Shown here piece by piece: positions 6,759 to 11,995 of a stretch of DNA of 11,995 nt (positions are counted from its first letter, which is position 1; each line of letters opens with the position of its first letter). This stretch comes from Burkholderiales bacterium (GTDB lineage Bacteria; Pseudomonadota; Gammaproteobacteria; Burkholderiales; SG8-41). Made by a program: the position numbers and the translations under genes. Under the pieces are notes generated by a model. The model saw only the letters and a program-made list of their open reading frames with translations, made no database searches and had not been told where the DNA came from. The stretch spans positions 1-11,995 of the forward strand of contig SYEN01000515.1 in the NCBI GenBank assembly GCA_005800795.1, given 5' to 3'.

Positions 6759-6893
6759 CTTACGCGGACTTCAGCGTGGCATGGTGCGCCTGCAGAACGA
6801 TTTATCCAGACGATAATTTTGCCTGATTTCGTGAAACCAGCGGCGAAGGTCAAGTACGGCGAAGCGATTGCGAAATACAACATAAGTCATTGA
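6759..6893 (+). pseudogene. Possible C-terminal gene remnant
   Basis: A 44-codon open segment following an in-frame TGA at 6756, without an ATG and with no upstream ribosome site. The end, QTIILPDFVKPAAKVKYGEA followed by IAKYNISH and a stop, looks like the tail of a real protein. It could be what is left of a gene deleted from its 5' side. I do not recognise the family. Confidence 0.2.
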
Positions 6894-6917
6894 TTTAAAA
6901 CATTTATTTATTGGATC

Positions 6918-7145
6918 CTAGACGACTAGTTCAGAATCCTGCTGCAGCCATTTTCGTAGTGCTACGCCCATCCAAACAACCTCCACCACACCAAAGGGCC
7001 ACGCGCCTTGCAAGAACCCATAAATGGAGCCGAGACCGCAGGCGGCGGCGAATCCCAGCGTGTAGTGGCGATGTTTATGCTCAAGCGCATAGCAAATCAT
7101 CATCGCACTAACGGCGACGAGGCCGAAGGCCGTTAATGCATCCAT
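6918..7145 (-). CDS. Conserved small three-helix membrane protein, function unknown
   Basis: A 75-residue protein with hydrophobic segments at about 3-20, 28-46 and 49-64, separated by short charged loops (LEHKHRHY, then RKWLQQDSE at the end). The central GSIYGFLQGAWPFGVVE is a pattern I recall from small uncharacterised membrane proteins of proteobacteria (start MDALTAFGL), often annotated only as hypothetical. The start ATG has no strong Shine-Dalgarno (GAAGA upstream at best). It diverges from the dioxygenase gene across a 100-base gap (7146-7245) and lies downstream of no other gene on its strand, so it is probably transcribed alone. I recognise the family pattern but know of no function. 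Confidence 0.75.
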   Translation of the reverse strand: MDALTAFGLVAVSAMMICYALEHKHRHYTLGFAAACGLGSIYGFLQGAWPFGVVEVVWMGVALRKWLQQDSELVV

Positions 7146-7229
7146 AGCTGAATCTTCATCTAGCGTGTCTCCTGCGCTGATTGTGCGTCATTCAGCAGTA
7201 GAATTAAACCGTTGTGATCGTGGGAATTG

Positions 7230-7236
7230 GGGGAGG
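7230..7236 (+). promoter_or_regulatory. Strong ribosome binding site that sets the dioxygenase start
   Basis: GGGGAGG lies nine bases before the ATG at 7246. The reading frame stays open upstream to an ATG at 7165, but no ribosome site precedes that one and the extra 27 residues do not resemble the family, so 7246 is the start. Confidence 0.8.
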
Positions 7237-7245
7237 GCAGGCGCG

Positions 7246-8067
7246 ATGCAAATCAACCGCTTCGACAATTTGGGCGCAGAAATCCTCGGTGTGGATGTGC
7301 GGACGTTGAGCGACGCCGACTTCGGGAAAATTTATCAGACGTGGCTCGATTGCAATGTGATTTGCGTGCGCGGTCAGTCGCTCGGAATCGCCGAGTATCT
7401 TGCCTACAGCCAGCGTTTTGGCGTAATCAGCCCGCACCCGTCGAAAAGCACGCGCCACCCGGATTGCCCGCAGGTCACTTTGCTGGGCATCAATAAATTC
7501 AACGCTGATGGCGCACTGAACAACGATATTTATCGCCGGGGCGGAGAAGGCTTTCATACGGATGGCTCGTATGAAGCAGTGCCTTACAAGGCCACCCAGC
7601 TTTATGCCGTGGCCATCCCCAGCCGCGGCGGCGATACGTTTTTTTCGAGTGCCTATGCGGCCTATGATGCTTTGCCGCAGCGGCTGAAAATTAAGCTGGA
7701 GGGACGTTATGGCACCTTCAAATACGGCGGGCTGAAACAATTAAACGCGTTGCTCGACGAAAAAGATCGCCGCTTGCCGCCCGTGCGGCATCCGCTCATA
7801 CAGGTGCACGCTGAAACCGGCCGCAAGTTGCTGTATTTCGACCAGGGGAAAATTCTCACCATAGAAGGGCTGGATCCCGCTGACAGTGGGGCGACTATCG
7901 AAGAAATGATGGCTTACATGGTGCAGCCGCCATGCCAGTATCGCCATCAATGGCGCAAGGGCGATATCGTGATCTGGGACAACCGCTGTTCGTACCACAA
8001 GGCAGCGGCGGATTATCCCCCGGAGGAAGATCGCATACACTGGCGCGTTTCGATCAAGAGCCATTGA
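7246..8067 (+). CDS. TauD/TfdA-family Fe(II)/2-oxoglutarate-dependent dioxygenase
   Basis: A 273-residue protein from the chosen start, normal for TauD/TfdA. The family hydroxylates carbon substrates (taurine, 2,4-D, other carboxylates or sulfonates) with 2-oxoglutarate and O2. The iron ligands are visible: His104 and Asp106 in EGFHTDGSYEAVPY, and the distal His251 in GDIVIWDNRCSYHKAA. Thr131 in GGDTFFSS and Arg263/Arg267 near the end (RIHWRVSI) fit the 2-oxoglutarate site. The N-terminus (FDNLGAEILGVDVRTLSD) matches the family start. The enzyme should be active. Only one base separates its stop from the next ATG, so it is co-transcribed with the binding protein and CoA ligase genes. The substrate cannot be read from the sequence; partner genes point to an organic acid. 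Confidence 0.93.
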   Translation: MQINRFDNLGAEILGVDVRTLSDADFGKIYQTWLDCNVICVRGQSLGIAEYLAYSQRFGVISPHPSKSTRHPDCPQVTLLGINKFNADGALNNDIYRRGGEGFHTDGSYEAVPYKATQLYAVAIPSRGGDTFFSSAYAAYDALPQRLKIKLEGRYGTFKYGGLKQLNALLDEKDRRLPPVRHPLIQVHAETGRKLLYFDQGKILTIEGLDPADSGATIEEMMAYMVQPPCQYRHQWRKGDIVIWDNRCSYHKAAADYPPEEDRIHWRVSIKSH

Positions 8068-8068
8068 T

Positions 8069-9040
8069 ATGTTTCGACATCTGATTTTGGTCGGCGCAAC
8101 AGCGCTTGGTGCGATGGGCGCGATGGTTGCGATCGGTGCAGATTACCCCACAAAGTCCATCCGCTTTATCAATCCCACCGCGCCGGGCGGTACTGCCGAA
8201 CCGATTGCGCGAGTCATTGCGTTGAAAATGTCCGAGCATCTGGGGCAGACCGTCGTGGTGGATAGCCGCGGCGGGGCAGGGGGTACGGTCGGCACAGCGA
8301 CTGCTGCGAATGCCGCACCTGACGGTTACACCATATTGCTCGGCGTGGTGTCGCCGATGGCGATCAATGTGACGTTGTACGGATCGAAGCTACCTTACCA
8401 TCCACTGAAACATTTCGCCCCGGTGTCGATCATCACCAAAGTGCCGCAGGTGCTGTCGGTGCATCCCAGCGTGCAGTCGTCCAGCATCAGGCAATTGGTT
8501 GAACTGGCCAAGTCGCCCGGCAGCAAGTTGAACTACGGGTCGGCGGGCAGTGGTACTACGGGGCATTTGGTGGCAGAGTTACTCAAAAAGCGTGCGGGTA
8601 TCGCCATAACGCATATTCCATTTAAGGGCTCCGGCCCTGCGCTGAGCGCACTGCTGTCAGCCGACGTGGGCATCATGTTCTCGGGCCCGCCAGCGGTGCT
8701 GGGCATGGCGCAGGCGGGGCGCTTGCGCGTGCTGGCGACCTCCGGCACCAACCGTACTCCGGTGTTGCCGGAAGTGCCGACTTTTATTGAATCGGGGCTG
8801 AATATCGACGTGACATCGTGGTACTGCCTGGTGGTGCCGGCGGGCACACCGCACGTCATCGTGTCGCGACTGCACGCGGCGCTGCTGGTGGCGCTGAAAA
8901 GTCCGCAGGTCGCCGACACGTTATTAAAAATGGGAGCGCCGCCAGAATGGTCAACGCCCGGCGAGTTGCGCGAATTTCTCGCATTGGAAATCAAGAAGTT
9001 CGCTGAAGTGGTGGAAATTGCCGGCGCGAAAATTGACTGA
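8069..9040 (+). CDS. Bug/TctC-type tripartite tricarboxylate transporter substrate-binding protein
   Basis: A 323-residue periplasmic binding protein. Residues 1-24 are a signal peptide (MFRHLILVGATAL, then AMVAIGA before DYP). The mature start YPTKSIRFI and the loop PTAPGGTAEPIAR (36-48), then GAGGTVGTATAANAAPDGYT, are hallmarks of Bug proteins; the acidic residue of the usual PGGxxD loop is Glu here. C-terminal GLPEVPT-like and ASWY-like blocks appear as VLPEVPTFIES and VTSWYCLVVPAGTP. Such proteins bind small carboxylates for TctAB-type carriers or act as sensors. No TctA or TctB membrane gene is present in the window, so the protein may share carriers elsewhere. It sits between the dioxygenase and the acyl-CoA ligase in one operon. 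AAGAG within the preceding gene is the likely ribosome site. Confidence 0.93.
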   Translation: MFRHLILVGATALGAMGAMVAIGADYPTKSIRFINPTAPGGTAEPIARVIALKMSEHLGQTVVVDSRGGAGGTVGTATAANAAPDGYTILLGVVSPMAINVTLYGSKLPYHPLKHFAPVSIITKVPQVLSVHPSVQSSSIRQLVELAKSPGSKLNYGSAGSGTTGHLVAELLKKRAGIAITHIPFKGSGPALSALLSADVGIMFSGPPAVLGMAQAGRLRVLATSGTNRTPVLPEVPTFIESGLNIDVTSWYCLVVPAGTPHVIVSRLHAALLVALKSPQVADTLLKMGAPPEWSTPGELREFLALEIKKFAEVVEIAGAKID

Positions 9041-10652
9041 GTCTGCCGCGACGGACTCCGGCGACTTAAACGCGTTGTTGGCTGGCGCTGTGCGTGATGC
9101 GCCGCATGGCATCGCGCTGATTCACGGCGACACCCGCATGACCTATGGGCAACTGCACGCTCAGGCGCAGGCGCTCGCGGCGGGGTTACGCGCACTGGGC
9201 GTGACACGCGGTAGCCGCGTGGCGATCGCATTGCCGAATATGCCAGTTTGGGTGGCGCTGCAATTTGCCTGCGCACGCATAGGAGCGATTGTGGTCGCAG
9301 TAAACACGCGTTTTCGCAGTGCGGAGTTGGGCGATATTCTGGCGCGATCTGGTGCGCAAGTAATTGTTTTTATTGATAAATTTAGAAACGTTGATTTTGC
9401 AGTCCTAATGAGCGAAGTAGCTCGCGCAAACCTGCGTGACGTGAAACATTGGGTAGTTTGCAGCGCAGGCGATGTCGGCATGCTACCGGCGACCTTGTGC
9501 GAAATTCCAGTCATTCCTTTGCAACATCTGGCGAAGCCTGCTGAAAACGCAGTTGCGGGGGGAGCGGAGGACGGCTGCGTGATGTTTACGACGTCCGGCA
9601 CCACCAGCCAGCCGAAACTCGTGTTGCATACCCAGCGATCCATCGCGCATCACGCGCAGGAAACCGCGCGCATGCTGGGTTACGACGCGCCGGGTTCGGT
9701 GATTCAGGTGGTAACGCCACTGTGTGGCGTATCCGGATTCGGTATGCCGTTTGCAGCGATTGCCGCACGCGCGCCGTGCGTGATGCCGCCGGCGTTTGAA
9801 GCGCGCACAAGTCTCGATTTGATCGTACAGCATCGTGTGACGCATGTGCACGCTAATCACGAGATCATCCACCGTTGGCTGGAAGCCGCACGCGACAGCG
9901 ATGATTTGTCGAGTATCCGTGTGGTGAATTGCGGGTCTGGCATCGCCAGCGTGATGGATCGAGCGGCTCGCCGCGGAATCCCTGTGCTATCGATCTATGG
10001 ATCCAGCGAAATGCAGGCCCGTTTTTCGCGTCAGAATCCCGGGCTGTATCCCGAGCGGCGGCTGGAAGCCGGCGGTTTTCCGCTGTCGCCGCACGGCTCG
10101 GTGCGAGTGGCTGATATCGACAGCGGTTGTCTGCTGCCGTACGGTGAAAAGGGTGAATTGCAAATCCGTGCCCCCAGTCAGATGCAGGCGTATTTCGGCG
10201 ATGCCAAGGCAACTGCGCGCGCGTTCAACGCCGATGGGTTTGTACGCACCGGCGATTGCGGCTACATGCGGGCCGACGGTAGCTTTGTGCTTGAAGCCCG
10301 CATCGGCGACGTGCTGAAACTGTCCGGTTTTATGGTCAGCCCCTCCGAGATCGAAGCCTGGGTGATGCGCTATCCCGGCGTTGTGCAATGCCAGGTGGTT
10401 GGTACGCCGGCAACACAAGGCGGGCAGAGTGGGGCACACGTCAAAGCCGTAGCGTTCGTGCGCTGTGAAGTCGGTGCGTCTTTCGACGAAGCGCGTGCGT
10501 TACAGTTTTGCCGGGAAAAGATTGCACACTACAAAGTGCCTGCGCGCATTGTGCGTCTTGACGAGTTTCCGCTAACTGCCGGGGCGAATGCACCAAAGGT
10601 GCAGAAACATCAGTTGCGTGAAATGGCACGCGCGCTGGGCATTGGCGCATGA
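9018..10652 (+). CDS. Acyl-CoA ligase (AMP-forming, ANL superfamily)
   Basis: A 544-residue adenylate-forming enzyme that would activate a carboxylic acid to its CoA thioester via an acyl-AMP. Motifs in order: MFTTSGTTSQPK (189-200, the phosphate loop), YGSSEMQA (327-334), DGFVRTGDCGYM (406-417), GDVLKLSGFMVSPSEIE (430-446) and the C-terminal NAPKVQKHQLRE, where Lys527 is the expected catalytic lysine. All are intact. The start is uncertain: TTG at 9018 overlaps the binding protein gene by 23 bases, TTG at 9033 by 8; both use the preceding GTGGTGGAAA region and there is no ATG before the conserved domain. The overlap indicates translational coupling. Residues 114-134 are encoded by unusually AT-rich codons containing repeat copy D. 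The substrate is unknown; neighbours suggest the dioxygenase product. Confidence 0.93.
   Translation: MPARKLTESAATDSGDLNALLAGAVRDAPHGIALIHGDTRMTYGQLHAQAQALAAGLRALGVTRGSRVAIALPNMPVWVALQFACARIGAIVVAVNTRFRSAELGDILARSGAQVIVFIDKFRNVDFAVLMSEVARANLRDVKHWVVCSAGDVGMLPATLCEIPVIPLQHLAKPAENAVAGGAEDGCVMFTTSGTTSQPKLVLHTQRSIAHHAQETARMLGYDAPGSVIQVVTPLCGVSGFGMPFAAIAARAPCVMPPAFEARTSLDLIVQHRVTHVHANHEIIHRWLEAARDSDDLSSIRVVNCGSGIASVMDRAARRGIPVLSIYGSSEMQARFSRQNPGLYPERRLEAGGFPLSPHGSVRVADIDSGCLLPYGEKGELQIRAPSQMQAYFGDAKATARAFNADGFVRTGDCGYMRADGSFVLEARIGDVLKLSGFMVSPSEIEAWVMRYPGVVQCQVVGTPATQGGQSGAHVKAVAFVRCEVGASFDEARALQFCREKIAHYKVPARIVRLDEFPLTAGANAPKVQKHQLREMARALGIGA
9357..9386 (+). repeat. AT-rich repeat, copy D (inside the acyl-CoA ligase gene)
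   Basis: Core AAGTAATTGTTTTTATTGAT (9358-9377) matches copy C at 18 of 20 positions and copies A and B at 17 of 20. It is read in frame as QVIVFID (residues 114-120). The protein aligns with related ligases without extra residues as far as I can judge, so this is not an obvious insertion. Confidence 0.4.
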
Positions 10653-10657
10653 GCGCG

Positions 10658-10677
10658 GGTGGCACGCAGCGCCAACC
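10658..10677 (+). terminator. Weak hairpin after the acyl-CoA ligase gene
   Basis: GGTGGC and GCCAACC can pair around the loop ACGCAGC with one bulged A, six bases after the ligase stop. No T-run follows, so Rho-independent termination would be poor; it may only mark the transcript end. Confidence 0.2.
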
Positions 10678-10715
10678 ACGGATAGCTGCGCTTAAGCTGT
10701 ATCTGAATTTACAAA

Positions 10716-10768
10716 TTTGTCACGTGATTTACTGGAAATATACGTCTATCTGTATATACTGTTTCCAG
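10716..10768 (+). promoter_or_regulatory. Putative promoter/operator region upstream of the REC-EAL gene
   Basis: CTGGAAA (10732-10738) and TTTCCAG (10762-10768) form a perfect 7-base inverted repeat, with inner arms TATAC (10739-10743) and GTATA (10752-10756) that also pair, leaving TACTG as an unmatched insert. A TATACT at 10755-10760 could be a -10 box inside the right arm. TTGTCA (10717-10722), part of the palindrome TCACGTGA (10720-10727), with TATACG at 10739-10744 is an alternative -35/-10 pair with 16-base spacing. The setting, between an operon end and a regulator gene, fits an operator-promoter. The factor is unknown. Confidence 0.4.
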
Positions 10769-10853
10769 AGGCGCTTATTACATTGAGTATTGTGTTGTGA
10801 AGACCCCATTTAGAATCAGATCGGCGCGTTTGGTAACCAAGTAGAACACTTGA

Positions 10854-11995
10854 ATGAAGCACCTGCTCACCATTGACGACGACAGCCATTTTTTCGGGCT
10901 GATTATTTCTGCCATTGCCACGCCGATGGGATTTTCGTGCCAGCACGCGCGCACGTTTTCCTCGTTCAAGGAAATGCTGACGGATGACGTTGCGGTGATC
11001 ATGGTGGATCTTATGATGCCGGGTGTAGACGGGATCGAGGTACTGCGGTTTTTGTCTGAGCAGCGCTGCCGCGCCGGCATTTTGCTTTTCAGTGGTGCTG
11101 ATCGGAGCACCCTGCTGGTGGCGGAAGAAATGGCACGTGAGTTGCGACTGCGAGTGCTGGGGCGACTTAGCAAGCCGATGGTTCGGGGCGACCTCGAAGC
11201 CTTTCTAAGGCAGGCGGACGATCTTGAGCCATTGATAAAAACCATCGATATTCCGCCGGCTGCCCCGATCATATCGGCGGATGCCTTGCGCCGCGCCATA
11301 TTGGAGCGGCAACTGACCGTGCATTATCAACCGCAAATTGACGTACGGTCGGGCGTAGCATCGGGGGTGGAAGCGCTGGTGCGCTGGCAGCATCCGCAGC
11401 ATGGGTTGCTGTATCCCGATAGCTTTATTCCTTTGGCTGAGTCCATCGGCGTTATCGAGGATTTGACCTGGCTGGTAGTGGAGGAGGTATTTGAAGCTGA
11501 GCCGCTATTTGCGGCCAGCGGCTGGGCGCCGCGGCTTTCGATTAACATATCGGCGTTTTCGTTATGCGATTTGAAGCTACCTGACCGGCTGATGGCCAGC
11601 GCCCAAGTGGCGCGCATTTCCCCGGAACGGCTGATTGTAGAAATTACCGAATCGGGTACGCTGCAAAAAGTGGCGCAGGCTCTGGACATTCTGGCGCGCC
11701 TGCGGTTACGCGGTATTCATTTGTCGATCGACGATTTCGGCACAGGTTTTTCGATGATGCATCAGCTGAAGCGTATCCCGGCGACCGAGATAAAAATCGA
11801 CAAGGGTTTCGTGGATACCATGGATACTGACCACGCCGCTGAAGTGATTGTTCGGAAGACCATCGAAATCGGCCATGAATTGCGCATGAAGGTGGTGGCC
11901 GAGGGCGTCGAAACTGCGGCGCAATTCCAGCAACTGGGCCAGCTAAACTGTGACATCGTTCAAGGATATCTGTTTGCCCGCCCGATGCCACTGCA
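10854..11995 (+). CDS. REC-EAL two-domain protein, c-di-GMP phosphodiesterase type (partial, 3' end off the right edge)
   Basis: The first 380 residues of a response regulator with an EAL output domain. The REC domain (about 1-125) has the acidic cluster IDDD at 7-10, the phosphate-accepting Asp52 in VDLMMPGVDG, Ser80 and Lys107 in LSKP. The EAL domain (about 142 on) has GVEALVRW (Glu173), NIS at 231-233, EITE at 263-266, SIDDFGTG at 291-298, Lys314 in IKID, AEGVE at 349-353 and VQGYLFARPM at 369-378. All metal-binding and catalytic residues are present, so it should hydrolyse c-di-GMP to pGpG when phosphorylated. It lacks GGDEF and DNA-binding domains. The start is fixed by a TGA ending one base before the ATG (TTGAATG); no good Shine-Dalgarno precedes it. 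Only the last few residues of the EAL domain should be missing. No histidine kinase gene is visible. Confidence 0.93.
   Translation, partial: MKHLLTIDDDSHFFGLIISAIATPMGFSCQHARTFSSFKEMLTDDVAVIMVDLMMPGVDGIEVLRFLSEQRCRAGILLFSGADRSTLLVAEEMARELRLRVLGRLSKPMVRGDLEAFLRQADDLEPLIKTIDIPPAAPIISADALRRAILERQLTVHYQPQIDVRSGVASGVEALVRWQHPQHGLLYPDSFIPLAESIGVIEDLTWLVVEEVFEAEPLFAASGWAPRLSINISAFSLCDLKLPDRLMASAQVARISPERLIVEITESGTLQKVAQALDILARLRLRGIHLSIDDFGTGFSMMHQLKRIPATEIKIDKGFVDTMDTDHAAEVIVRKTIEIGHELRMKVVAEGVETAAQFQQLGQLNCDIVQGYLFARPMPL

Larger units (their letters stand above)
6556..6917. other. Gene-free stretch between the ACAD gene and the small membrane protein gene
   Basis: This 362-base stretch holds the ACAD upstream region with repeat copy B, a perfect 10-base palindrome TGTGATCACA at 6704-6713, and an AT-rich end (6882-6910) resembling a degraded fifth repeat copy (14 of 20 matches over 6884-6903). 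Open reading frames here are short, and several have no start codon. Two of them look protein-like and are listed separately as possible gene remnants. I see no RNA gene. Confidence 0.5.

Noticed and set aside
6620..6826. 68-codon plus-strand frame and the 70-codon minus-strand frame 6671-6883 in the central gap
   Set aside because: Cys/Arg-rich or patchy composition, no ribosome site, no family pattern; other frames in the same bases look more protein-like.
7165..7245. N-terminal extension of the dioxygenase from an ATG at 7165
   Set aside because: No ribosome site before 7165, the extra residues do not look like the family, and a strong GGGGAGG precedes 7246.
8533..9276. 247-codon open frame on the minus strand
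   Set aside because: It is antisense to the well-supported binding-protein and CoA-ligase genes, with low-complexity Arg/Ser/Pro-rich sequence and no family motif.

Overview
The window looks like a piece of chromosome from a betaproteobacterium, most likely of the Burkholderiales type. I infer this from moderately high GC, a Bug/TctC-type solute-binding protein, a bacterial malonyl-CoA decarboxylase, and protein sequences that read like those of this group. No rRNA, tRNA, transposase, integrase or CRISPR array is visible. Most of the window is protein-coding, and metabolic (acyl-CoA related) genes dominate.

Left part, minus strand (1-4531). Reading leftwards, a malonyl-CoA decarboxylase gene is followed after 11 bases by a CoxG-like SRPBCC gene that runs off the left edge. 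To their right, a GlsB/YeaQ-type small membrane protein and a hydrophobic DUF697-like protein form a second pair. Right of these sits a 591-residue asparagine-synthetase homologue. It has a dead glutaminase domain and an altered synthetase motif. It is the last gene of a probable three-gene minus-strand operon with a short-chain dehydrogenase (SDR) and an acyl-CoA dehydrogenase (ACAD), at 6555 down to 2702. All three proteins differ from the textbook catalytic residues of their families.

Centre (6556-7245). A 362-base gap holds AT-rich sequence and short open segments without start codons that may be decayed genes. It is followed by a small three-helix membrane protein gene on the minus strand.

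Right part, plus strand (7246-11995). A tight operon encodes a TauD/TfdA-type 2-oxoglutarate dioxygenase, a periplasmic Bug-type binding protein and an acyl-CoA ligase; the genes are 1 base apart or overlapping. Together with the diverging ACAD/SDR operon this suggests capture, hydroxylation, CoA activation and oxidation of an unidentified carboxylic acid, which is inference only. After a 201-base regulatory gap with an unusual inverted repeat comes a REC-EAL gene (c-di-GMP phosphodiesterase type), cut by the right edge.

The most distinctive non-gene signal is a short AT-rich repeat with core TGTTTTTAT. It occurs four times (1597-1626, 5321-5350, 6572-6601, 9357-9386): three times next to gene starts and once inside the acyl-CoA ligase reading frame, where codon use also turns AT-rich.
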